64,000 nt of DNA from Woeseia oceani. Its GTDB lineage: Bacteria; Pseudomonadota; Gammaproteobacteria; Steroidobacterales; Woeseiaceae. The stretch covers positions 1,415,001-1,479,000 of the forward strand of contig NZ_CP016268.1 in assembly GCF_001677435.1 (NCBI RefSeq), given 5' to 3'. The notes beneath the pieces are model-generated. The model saw only the letters and a program-made list of their open reading frames with translations. It made no database searches and was not told where the DNA came from. Both the position numbers and the translations under genes were made by a program. This document shows, in pieces, positions 28,015 through 36,605 of this stretch (position 1 is its first letter; each line of letters starts with the position of its first letter).

Positions 28015-28039
28015 GACTGCCCGGTGTTGCCGGGCAGTC
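28015..28039 (+). terminator. Perfect 10-bp hairpin between rubrerythrin and Fe-S gene
   Basis: GACTGCCCGG (28015-28024) pairs perfectly with CCGGGCAGTC (28030-28039) around a 5-base loop, 12 bases after the rubrerythrin stop. Only TTT follows at a distance, so termination would be partial at most. A likely role is to let the first gene be expressed more than the downstream two, or to protect its mRNA. Confidence 0.6.
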
Positions 28040-28073
28040 CGGTTTCTGCGGCCGCCCGTTCTGGAATTTCCCT

Positions 28074-29417
28074 ATGAGTAACAACGGCGACAGGCGCGAG
28101 GGCAGTCTCGAAGCCCCGACGCGGCATCCGCTGGCCTGGCAAACGGACGAGTTCTACGACCAGCAGGCGCTGGATACAGAGCTCGAACGGGTTTTCGACA
28201 TCTGCCACGGTTGCCGGCGCTGTTTCAATCTGTGTAACGCTTTCCCAACTCTGTTTGATGCTATCGACGCCTCGGACAGCATGGAGGTGGATGGCGTCCC
28301 GAAGGAAGTCTATTGGGACGTCGTGGATAACTGCTATCTCTGCGACATGTGTTACATGAGCAAATGTCCGTACGTGCCGCCGCACGAATGGAACGTCGAT
28401 TTTCCGCACCTGATGTTGCGTGCCAAAGCCAGCCGTTTTCGTGAGCAGGGTGCAAGCAAGCGCGACCGCATACTCAGTTCCACTGACAAGGTAGGGCGAT
28501 TTGCCGGTATTCCTGTCGTTGTGCAGACGGTAAACGCCAGCGCACGTAACAAGACCGCGCGCAAATTGCTGGAGAAAACGCTCGGTGTGCATCATGCCGC
28601 GCCATTGCCCGCTTACCATTCGCGCACGGCCCGCAAACGTCTGAAATCGCATCTCGAAGTGAAAGGTGATTCCGCCATTGCCGCAGGGGAAACCACTGGC
28701 AAGGTGGTCCTGTTCACAACCTGTTACGGCAACCGCAATATGCCGGCTCTTGCCGAAGACCTGGTTGCCGTGTTCGAACACAACGGCATAGCCGTCGCGC
28801 TGGCCGAGCAGGAAGTTTGTTGTGGCATGCCCAAACTGGAGTTGGGTGACTTACAGGCAGTCGCGAAGGCGAAAGAGAAGAACATCCCGGTATTGGCCGA
28901 TTGGGTCGAACGCGGCTGGGATATCGTCACACCCATTCCGTCGTGCACGCTCATGTTCAAACAGGAGCTGCCACTTATGTACCCGGAAGACGATTCCGTC
29001 AGCAAAGTTCGCAATGCGATGTACGATCCTTTTGAGTACTTGATGCTGCGGCACAAGCACGGCCAGTTGAAAACCGACTTCAAGAATTCACTGGGAACGA
29101 TTGCCTACCAGGTCGCTTGCCATTTGCGGGTGCAGAATATTGGTCTGAAGACCCGCGATGTACTGGCGATGGCACCTGATACAGAAGTGCAGGCCATTGA
29201 GCGTTGTTCCGGCCACGACGGTACCTACGCTGTAAAAAAAGAGTTTCACGAAATCTCCAAGAAAATTGCCCGGCCAGTGGTCAATAAGGTCAAGAAGGCG
29301 GCGCCGCAGCACTTTGCCAGTGACTGTCCGATGGCGGCCGACCAAATTGCACAGAGTCTGGATGACAACAGTGCAGAGCATCCACTCGCTTTACTGCGCC
29401 AGGCTTACGGAATCTGA
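28074..29417 (+). CDS. Heterodisulfide reductase/GlpC-like iron-sulfur protein
   Basis: A 447-residue soluble Fe-S protein. Two [4Fe-4S] motifs are clear: Cys44-47-50-54 and Cys87-90-93-98 (the last followed by Pro). The C-terminal half holds two CCG-type domains, seen as T-T-C-Y-G-N with V-C-C-G-M-P and P-S-C-T-L-M, then V-A-C-H-L-R with C-S-G-H-D-G and S-D-C-P-M-A. The second resembles GlpC. It should carry electrons, possibly to the rubrerythrin encoded just before it. The gene trio rubrerythrin, this protein and DUF3501 recurs in many bacteria, yet its reaction is not established to my knowledge. It is cytoplasmic; no signal peptide is seen. Confidence 0.88.
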   Translation: MSNNGDRREGSLEAPTRHPLAWQTDEFYDQQALDTELERVFDICHGCRRCFNLCNAFPTLFDAIDASDSMEVDGVPKEVYWDVVDNCYLCDMCYMSKCPYVPPHEWNVDFPHLMLRAKASRFREQGASKRDRILSSTDKVGRFAGIPVVVQTVNASARNKTARKLLEKTLGVHHAAPLPAYHSRTARKRLKSHLEVKGDSAIAAGETTGKVVLFTTCYGNRNMPALAEDLVAVFEHNGIAVALAEQEVCCGMPKLELGDLQAVAKAKEKNIPVLADWVERGWDIVTPIPSCTLMFKQELPLMYPEDDSVSKVRNAMYDPFEYLMLRHKHGQLKTDFKNSLGTIAYQVACHLRVQNIGLKTRDVLAMAPDTEVQAIERCSGHDGTYAVKKEFHEISKKIARPVVNKVKKAAPQHFASDCPMAADQIAQSLDDNSAEHPLALLRQAYGI

Positions 29418-29420
29418 TTC

Positions 29421-30005
29421 ATGCAAAAGCTAAGCAAAGATCAACTGTACAGCCTTGAAAAATATGCTGAAGTTCGTCCGCAATTTCGCAACGAAGTACT
29501 CGCTCACAAGCGCAACCGTCGCCTGGAGCTTGGCACTAATGCGACTTTGTATTTCGAAGACCGCATCACCGTGCAGTATCAGATTCAGGAGATGCTGCGG
29601 ATCGAGCGCATATTTGAGGCGGCGGGTATCAATGAGGAACTGGATGCCTACAATCCTTTGATACCGGATGGCAGCAACTGGAAAGCGACCTTTATGATTG
29701 AGTTCCCCGATGTGGATGAGCGTCGGGCAATGTTGAAACAATTGATCGGCATCGAAAATCGGGTCTGGATGCAGATCGGAACGGGGGATTTGATTCGACC
29801 GATCGCCAACGAAGACTTGCCGCGTTCAACGGACGAGAAAACCTCGGCAGTGCATTTCATGCGTTTCGAGTTGTCAGCTGCCGATGTCGCTGGCCTGAAA
29901 GCCGGTGGCGAACTGGCTGCCGGGATCGATCATGAGAATTACCAGGTGGAGGTGCGGCCAGTGCCCGCCAACGTTCGGCAGTCATTGCTCAATGACCTCG
30001 CTTGA
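29421..30005 (+). CDS. DUF3501 family protein
   Basis: A 194-residue soluble protein, 3 bases after the Fe-S gene, so tightly coupled. It starts M-Q-K-L-S-K-D-Q-L and contains R-P-Q-F-R-N-E-V-L-A-H-K-R-N-R-R-L and F-E-D-R-I-T-V-Q-Y-Q-I-Q-E-M-L-R, the DUF3501 core. No Cys cluster is visible. A conserved His, Arg and acidic residues could form a site, but no function is known. It is the third member of the rubrerythrin trio. Confidence 0.85.
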   Translation: MQKLSKDQLYSLEKYAEVRPQFRNEVLAHKRNRRLELGTNATLYFEDRITVQYQIQEMLRIERIFEAAGINEELDAYNPLIPDGSNWKATFMIEFPDVDERRAMLKQLIGIENRVWMQIGTGDLIRPIANEDLPRSTDEKTSAVHFMRFELSAADVAGLKAGGELAAGIDHENYQVEVRPVPANVRQSLLNDLA

Positions 30006-30158
30006 GTGAACGAGTGCCCGGGAAGAATTTCGCTGCGTACGAACTTCCAGCCAGAGGGTGGTTCTTGAGGTTGATTCCTCGGCCGTAAATCACTCAGACA
30101 AGCCTTCCATAAATCAGTAAACTGTCCCCGGATTTTTCCTTGCGGCGTTCCAGATCTA

Positions 30159-32045
30159 ATGAGTAAACGATACGATGCGGCGGACATCGAGGTCCTTAGC
30201 GGCCTTGAACCGGTACGCCGGCGGCCCGGTATGTACACCGATACTTCGCGGCCCAATCATCTGGCCCATGAAGTTATCGACAACAGCGTTGACGAGGCGC
30301 TGGCAGGTCATTGCAAGAAAATTGAGGTGACCCTCCACGAGGACGGCTCGCTCGAAGTCAGCGACGATGGCCGCGGCATGCCAGTTGATATTCACCCCAA
30401 AGAGAAAATACCGGGGGTCGAACTGATTCTTACCCGGCTGCATGCCGGCGGTAAGTTCAACAAGGACAACTACCAGTATTCTGGCGGACTGCATGGCGTC
30501 GGCGTTTCCGTTGTCAATGCATTGTCCAAGAACCTCGAAGTCTGGATTCGACGTGGCGGCAAGGAATACAACCTCAGTTTCGCCGATGGCAAAAAGCGCG
30601 GCAAACTGGAAGTTGTAGGTACCGTTGGCAAGGCGAACACGGGGACAACGCTGCGATTCTGGCCGGATCCGAAGTACTTCGATTCCCCCAAGATCTCCGT
30701 CAGCAAGCTCAAGCATGCGCTGAAGGCGAAGGCGGTACTTTGTCCGGGGCTGACGGTCCGCCTGACCATCGAAAAGCCGGAAGAAAAGCTGGAGTGGTGC
30801 TACTCCGGCGGTCTGGAAGAATACTTGCTGGAAGCGATAGACAGCAGCGAGTTTCTGCCGTCGGAGCCTTTTGCCGGCAGCATGACCGGTAAACACGAGG
30901 CGGTGGACTGGGCGCTGGTCTGGTTGACGGGAGAGGGTCAGCCGGTAGCGGAAAGTTACGTAAATCTGATTCCGACAGCGCAGGGCGGCACTCATGTCGC
31001 CGGACTCCGGACCGGATTGACCAACGCATTGCGGGCTTTTTGCGAGTTTCGTGGTTTGTTGCCGCGCGGCGTCAGTTTGGCTCCGGAAGACGTGTGGGAC
31101 GGTCTGTCTTTCGTACTCAGTACCAAGCTGGAGGATCCGCAGTTTTCGGGGCAGACCAAAGAACGCCTGTCGTCGCGCGAATCCGCGGCGTTCGTCACGG
31201 GTATCGTCAAAGACAGCTTTTCGTTGTGGCTGAATCAGCACCCGGAGAGTGGCGACCTGATTGCGCAACAGGCGATCAGCAAAGCCCAAAAGCGTCTGAA
31301 AGCCGCGAAAAAAGTTGTGCGCAAGAAGATCGTTTCAGGGCCCGCGCTGCCTGGCAAACTGGCCGACTGCACATCGCAGGAGCCGGAGCTCTGCGAATTG
31401 TTCCTGGTAGAGGGCGACTCTGCCGGCGGTTCAGCCAAACAGGCGCGTGACCGGAATACTCAGGCAATCATGCCGCTGCGCGGCAAGATTCTGAATACCT
31501 GGGAAGTCGATGCCGCCGAAATACTGGGTTCGCAGGAAGTACACGACATCAGCGTTGCGTTGGGCGTAGATCCGGCCACGCCGGATATTTCTGGCTTGCG
31601 TTATCACAAAGTGTGCATTCTGGCCGATGCTGACTCCGACGGTTTGCACATTGCAACCTTATTGTGCGCGTTGTTTCTGCGGCACTTTCCCAAGCTGGTT
31701 ACCGCGGGGCATGTGTATGTCGCCATGCCGCCGTTGTACCGCATCGATATCGGCAAAGATGTTTTCTATGCACTGGACGAGCCGGAACGTCAGGGCATCC
31801 TCGACCGGATCGAAGCTGAAGGTCGCCGTGGCAAACTTAGCGTTACGCGCTTCAAAGGTCTGGGCGAGATGAGTCCGGGCCAACTGCGGGAAACAACCAT
31901 GCACCGCGATACGCGCAGACTGGTGCAGCTGACTATCGACGAAAAAGAAAGTACAGACCAGCTAATGGATATGCTGCTGGCCAAGAAGCGTTCGGCAGAT
32001 CGCCGTACCTGGCTTGAGACAAAAGGCAACCTGGCGGAGGTCTGA
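30159..32045 (+). CDS. parE: DNA topoisomerase IV subunit B
   Basis: A 628-residue GHKL ATPase subunit that decatenates daughter chromosomes with ParC. Seen: [11 protein letters not shown] (ATP site), [23 protein letters not shown], and the TOPRIM motifs [10 protein letters not shown] and D-A-D-S-D-G. Length and the short C-terminus favour ParE over GyrB. It is 11 bases upstream of parC. Confidence 0.96.
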   Translation: MSKRYDAADIEVLSGLEPVRRRPGMYTDTSRPNHLAHEVIDNSVDEALAGHCKKIEVTLHEDGSLEVSDDGRGMPVDIHPKEKIPGVELILTRLHAGGKFNKDNYQYSGGLHGVGVSVVNALSKNLEVWIRRGGKEYNLSFADGKKRGKLEVVGTVGKANTGTTLRFWPDPKYFDSPKISVSKLKHALKAKAVLCPGLTVRLTIEKPEEKLEWCYSGGLEEYLLEAIDSSEFLPSEPFAGSMTGKHEAVDWALVWLTGEGQPVAESYVNLIPTAQGGTHVAGLRTGLTNALRAFCEFRGLLPRGVSLAPEDVWDGLSFVLSTKLEDPQFSGQTKERLSSRESAAFVTGIVKDSFSLWLNQHPESGDLIAQQAISKAQKRLKAAKKVVRKKIVSGPALPGKLADCTSQEPELCELFLVEGDSAGGSAKQARDRNTQAIMPLRGKILNTWEVDAAEILGSQEVHDISVALGVDPATPDISGLRYHKVCILADADSDGLHIATLLCALFLRHFPKLVTAGHVYVAMPPLYRIDIGKDVFYALDEPERQGILDRIEAEGRRGKLSVTRFKGLGEMSPGQLRETTMHRDTRRLVQLTIDEKESTDQLMDMLLAKKRSADRRTWLETKGNLAEV

Positions 32046-32056
32046 GGAATACCGGC

Positions 32057-34303
32057 ATGCAGAATCAACTTAATCTTGAAGGTGTCGAAAAGCAGGCGCT
32101 GAAGGACTACACCGAAAAGGCGTACCTCAATTATTCGATGTACGTCATCCTGGATCGCGCGCTGCCACAAATTGGCGACGGACTGAAGCCGGTGCAGCGG
32201 CGCATCATATACGCAATGAGCGAACTCGGTTTGTCCGCTGGCTCGAAGCCGAAAAAATCGGCACGTACCGTCGGCGACGTGATTGGCAAGTTCCATCCGC
32301 ACGGTGACTCCGCCTGCTACGAAGCGATGGTGCTCATGGCGCAGGAGTTTTCGTACCGCTATTCCATTATCGATGGTCAGGGTAACTGGGGTTCGACGGA
32401 TGACCCCAAGTCATTCGCCGCAATGCGTTATACCGAATCGCGTTTGAAGCCCTACGCCAAGAGTTTGTTGGCTGAGCTTGCGCACGGCACAGTCGACTGG
32501 GTTCCGAATTTCGACGGCACGATGGATGAACCCGTCGTTTTGCCGGCTCGTTTGCCCAATCTGTTACTTAACGGCACTACCGGTATCGCTGTTGGGTTGT
32601 CGACGGATGTTCCGCCGCACAATCTTCGCGAGGTGGTCAGCGCCTGCGTGCACCTGATCGATAAGCCCAAAGCGACGGTTGCAGACTTGATGAAACACAT
32701 CAAGGGCCCGGATTTCCCGACAGGCGGCGAACTGGTTTCTCCACACGATGATATTCGCGCCATCTACGAAACTGGCAACGGTACTTTGCGCTTGCGGGCT
32801 ACCTACAAAGTTGAAGATGGCGACATCGTCATTACAGCATTGCCCTACCAGATCGCCGGCTCGAAGGTGCTGGAACAGATTGCCGCACAAATGCGCAACA
32901 AGAAACTGCCATTGGTTGAAGATCTGCGTGACGAGTCAGATCACGAAGACCCGATTCGTTTGGTCATTACACCGAAATCCAGAAAGGTTGATGTTGAAGA
33001 ACTGATGTCTCATTTGTTCGCAACGACATCTCTCGAACGCACTGTTCGCGCCAACATGAATATCGTTGCGCTTGATGGCCGACCGCGCGCATTCAATTTG
33101 CACGGTTTATTGACTGAATGGCTGGCTTTTCGGCGTGACACTGTCACACGCCGCCTGAATCACCGTTTGCAGATCGTTGAAGATCGTCTGCACATACTTG
33201 ATGGCTTGCTGACGGCCTACCTCAATATCGATGAAGTTATCGCGATCATTCGCCAGGAAGACAAGCCCAAGCCTGTGCTGATGGAGCGTTTCGGGTTATC
33301 CGAGATTCAGGCTGAAGCAATACTGAATCTGCGACTTCGTAACTTGGCCAAGCTTGAGGAAATGAAGATCCGTGGCGAACAGGATGAGCTCAGCGCCGAA
33401 CGCAAGAAAATTGAAATGATTCTGAACAGTCCGGCACGGCTGAAGACTCTGATCAAGAATGAGTTGCTGGAAGATGCTGAGGCTTACGGTGATGCACGCC
33501 GCACCGTAATCGTCGAACGCGACACAGCCAAAGCTCTGGACGAAACTCAGTTGGTGGCAAGCGAGCCAGTAACAATCGTGTTGTCACAACGTGGCTGGGC
33601 ACGCGCCGCCAAAGGTCACGAAGTGGATCCGTTTGCGCTGAGCTACAAATCCGGCGATGGTTTTCTTGCTGCGGCGCGCGGACGCAGCAATCAGTTGGCG
33701 ATGTTTATCGACAGCAGTGGCCGGGTTTACAGTGCCAGTGCCCATACCTTGCCGTCAGCGCGCGGCCAGGGCGAGCCTTTGTCCGGGCGGTTCAACCCGC
33801 CGGACGGCGCTGGTTTCTGTGGCACTTTGATCGGCGAACCGAACGACAGGTGGGTACTGGCGAGCGATGCCGGGTACGGTTTTATAGCCAAACTGGATGA
33901 CCTGGTGTCGCGCAACAAGGCTGGCAAGGCGGTATTGCGCGTGCCCTCCGGCGGGCGTGCTGTGGTTCCGGCCCCGGTGCCCGCGGATGCTGAATGCCTG
34001 ATTGCTGCCGTCAGTTCTATCGGCCGCTTGTTGATCTTCGAGATGGACGACTTGCCGGAACTTGCGAAAGGCAAAGGCAACAAGTTGTTGAATATCCCGT
34101 CTAAAAAGTATCAGGCGGGTGAGGAACAGTTGGTGTCCGTTGCTGTTATTCCGGAAGAGGGCAATCTGCAGGTGCATACAGCCGCACGGACGATGACGCT
34201 GAAGTGGAATGACCTGGATGATTACTACGGCGAACGAGCCTTGCGAGGCAGTATGCTCCCGCAAGGCTGGCGCAAAGTAGAGAGATTGTCAGCCGATCAA
34301 TAA
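32057..34303 (+). CDS. parC: DNA topoisomerase IV subunit A
   Basis: A 748-residue cleavage-religation subunit. The catalytic Tyr is Tyr125 in [10 protein letters not shown]. The quinolone-resistance-determining region reads [10 protein letters not shown], with Ser85 and Glu89 at the positions of E. coli Ser80 and Glu84, i.e. the sensitive-type residues. The C-terminal domain is a short beta-pinwheel of ParC rather than GyrA type. It ends 12 bases from the convergent FimV-like gene. Confidence 0.96.
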   Translation: MQNQLNLEGVEKQALKDYTEKAYLNYSMYVILDRALPQIGDGLKPVQRRIIYAMSELGLSAGSKPKKSARTVGDVIGKFHPHGDSACYEAMVLMAQEFSYRYSIIDGQGNWGSTDDPKSFAAMRYTESRLKPYAKSLLAELAHGTVDWVPNFDGTMDEPVVLPARLPNLLLNGTTGIAVGLSTDVPPHNLREVVSACVHLIDKPKATVADLMKHIKGPDFPTGGELVSPHDDIRAIYETGNGTLRLRATYKVEDGDIVITALPYQIAGSKVLEQIAAQMRNKKLPLVEDLRDESDHEDPIRLVITPKSRKVDVEELMSHLFATTSLERTVRANMNIVALDGRPRAFNLHGLLTEWLAFRRDTVTRRLNHRLQIVEDRLHILDGLLTAYLNIDEVIAIIRQEDKPKPVLMERFGLSEIQAEAILNLRLRNLAKLEEMKIRGEQDELSAERKKIEMILNSPARLKTLIKNELLEDAEAYGDARRTVIVERDTAKALDETQLVASEPVTIVLSQRGWARAAKGHEVDPFALSYKSGDGFLAAARGRSNQLAMFIDSSGRVYSASAHTLPSARGQGEPLSGRFNPPDGAGFCGTLIGEPNDRWVLASDAGYGFIAKLDDLVSRNKAGKAVLRVPSGGRAVVPAPVPADAECLIAAVSSIGRLLIFEMDDLPELAKGKGNKLLNIPSKKYQAGEEQLVSVAVIPEEGNLQVHTAARTMTLKWNDLDDYYGERALRGSMLPQGWRKVERLSADQ

Positions 34304-34315
34304 CCGCCGCTGGTT

Positions 34316-36367
34316 TCAGCCTGCGTTGCTCTTTCGATTGTGCACGGCCGTGTCCATATCCATGTCGATCTCCAGATCGAACTCGTCGTCGCCACGTTCT
34401 GGCAACAAGGCCGTCATTGAGTCGTCCAGGCCGGCTTCCTGCGCTGTCTCCGGACTGTCGTTGTCAGCCGTGCGGCGCGCGGGCATTTCGGCCGTAATTT
34501 CGGCCGTTCCTTCGAGGTCTTCAGCCATGGACACCGAATTCGGGTCTTCATTGAATTCGCTCAGGCGTGCTTGCAGTTCACGTGCAGCTTGTTCGATCTC
34601 GTTGTTGAGTATCTGTGTCGCGGTCAACTCGTCCTCGTAATCCTGTTCCAGAATACGGTGATCGAACTCTGTGGTCAGGTCGAGCGGGCCCGGTTTGACC
34701 TGGGTCGAGTTCACTGGCTCGACCTGAATGGCCTGCAGGTCCCGGGTTGTAGCTGAGGATTCAAACTTCTGTTTGGATACATCGACAACCATCGACATGT
34801 CGTAGCCGGTTTCCGAATACTCCATCGTATCCGTGGCGCTATTTTGCTTCTCCATGACATCAGTGGGCAGTTCGTCGTTGTTGGACTCGCTTTCACCGAC
34901 CGTCAGGTCCAGTTCAGTGCCGTAGTCACCGGAAGCGGCGAAGTTGTAATCCAGCGCAACGTCAATATCGTCACTGCTGTCAAATCCTTTGCCGTCGCCC
35001 AGGTCTGCATCCAGTTGGTAGTCAGCCGATCTCGGTGTGGCGTCGGTAAGGCCAAGTTCGTCGTAGGCCGATTCTTCACCACGATCGCTGCTACGCCGGT
35101 TCAGCAACGATTCGTTGATCTGTGTTTCTTCCATGTCCGGAACGTGACCGAAACGTTCCCGCAAACGGCGACCAAAGAGTAGCAGTCCAAGGAACATACC
35201 TACGCCGGCAACGCCCAGCCAGACCAGCCAGGATTGAGCGGAGTCGTCAGCAGTCGTTACAGCGACAGGGGCTGGTATGGGTTGACGCTGAACAATCCGG
35301 GTATCCGGGATGCTCACTGTTGGCGCAACATTTTCCCGGGTATCTGCCACCGTCGGCGCGACGTTGGTTTGTGTTTCACTCACGGTCACTGCCGAGTCCG
35401 CTACGGGTGGTGTTTCGGCAGCGGCCGGAGTTGCGGCCAATGCTGGTTGGGCGGCAGTCGGTGTGTTACTTGCTTCTGGCAAACGTGTGGTGGCAGCCGC
35501 TGGTGGTGTTGCCGTGCCTTCAAGCACGCCGCGATAGGCTCTCGCTGTAGTCGGCTGCGTTGCCGCTGCTTGTACAGCCGGTACGCTTGGTGTTGCCACG
35601 TCTACAACGGACGTGGGGATAAGCAAGGTACTGCCGGCAATCAGGCGGTCGATATTGTTGTCCAGAAACGCTTCAGGGTTCGCCGCGTATATGGCGTCCA
35701 CGGAGTCCCAAAGCCGAAGCTTGCGATTCTCGATGCGCGCCACGATACCCGACAGGGTGTCGCCGGGCTGCACGTTGTAGCGGTCGCCAGCAACGACGGC
35801 TGGTGCGCTGGTTCGTCTGGTCGCCGGTGCCGCCAGGCTTCGACGGGTCGCCGTCGCGGGGCGGATTGCCGGTGCAGGGGAGCTGCCGGCCGGATTCGAG
35901 GCGATCGGCCGAGCGTCAGCCGATGACTGTTCAACCGTGCTTGGCGGATTCAGCAGCAATACATATTCGCGGCTTAGTCGCGCGGTATACGGGCAGTCGA
36001 TGGCGAGTTGCAGACTCATCATCGGTTCGCGCAATGCCGTATTGCCACGCAGAAGGATGCGCTGGCCATTCAACGAAACGATCGCACGGGTGATTTCAGG
36101 GACGCCGGCCATGGGAACGCCGGAGCGTAGATAAACGCATTGTTCGTTGATGCGTTCATTGGGCGCAAGTGCGTAGGCGATGCTTGCCCGTAGCGGCTGA
36201 CCCAGCGCCGATTCCAGTTGAATCTCACCGAGCTCAACCGCCATGCCCGGACTGGCCAGTAATGCGCAAATACTGCTGGCGGTAAAGGTGGATACGACCG
36301 CGGATCTGGCGGGGAATCGTTTCGCCTTGGCAGCTGACTTGCTGGTTTGGCTTTGCGCTTTTTTCAC
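34316..36367 (-). CDS. FimV-like protein with LysM domain (paralogue, no FimV C-terminal domain)
   Basis: A 683-residue protein starting with GTG. Residues about 25-45 are hydrophobic (signal/anchor). Then comes the FimV N-terminal domain V-E-L-G-E-I-Q-L-E-S-A-L-G-Q-P-L-R-A, a LysM peptidoglycan-binding domain (Y-N-V-Q-P-G-D-T-L, about residues 197-255), a Pro/Ala/Thr-rich stretch, one transmembrane segment near residues 380-400 and a very acidic cytoplasmic tail. It lacks the C-terminal TPR-like FimV domain seen in the full-length FimV at 46400. FimV proteins set cell-pole protein placement and type IV pilus activity. The FimX-like gene is just upstream on the same strand. Confidence 0.88.
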   Translation of the reverse strand: MKKAQSQTSKSAAKAKRFPARSAVVSTFTASSICALLASPGMAVELGEIQLESALGQPLRASIAYALAPNERINEQCVYLRSGVPMAGVPEITRAIVSLNGQRILLRGNTALREPMMSLQLAIDCPYTARLSREYVLLLNPPSTVEQSSADARPIASNPAGSSPAPAIRPATATRRSLAAPATRRTSAPAVVAGDRYNVQPGDTLSGIVARIENRKLRLWDSVDAIYAANPEAFLDNNIDRLIAGSTLLIPTSVVDVATPSVPAVQAAATQPTTARAYRGVLEGTATPPAAATTRLPEASNTPTAAQPALAATPAAAETPPVADSAVTVSETQTNVAPTVADTRENVAPTVSIPDTRIVQRQPIPAPVAVTTADDSAQSWLVWLGVAGVGMFLGLLLFGRRLRERFGHVPDMEETQINESLLNRRSSDRGEESAYDELGLTDATPRSADYQLDADLGDGKGFDSSDDIDVALDYNFAASGDYGTELDLTVGESESNNDELPTDVMEKQNSATDTMEYSETGYDMSMVVDVSKQKFESSATTRDLQAIQVEPVNSTQVKPGPLDLTTEFDHRILEQDYEDELTATQILNNEIEQAARELQARLSEFNEDPNSVSMAEDLEGTAEITAEMPARRTADNDSPETAQEAGLDDSMTALLPERGDDEFDLEIDMDMDTAVHNRKSNAG

Positions 36368-36605
36368 GGGCGGACTCCGTACTTTCTGGGTTCTCTGTTT
36401 CGCCCGTCAGGGGACGGACGAATCGCTCAAACACTGTGGCTTATTGATCCGCAGTCTAACCGTGTATTTTTTGTAGGAATATCGACCCGGTCAAAGTTTG
36501 GAATGCGCCGGATAGCCTGAGTATCGTCACGGAGAGTCAACTGTGAGCCAGTTCACAGTTTGACCGCGCCAGACAGCCTGTCGGGTTGCCGGCCCCCGGC
36601 CGGAA

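Noticed and set aside
30156-31289. 377-residue open frame antisense to parE
   Set aside because: No recognisable domain and complete overlap with parE.
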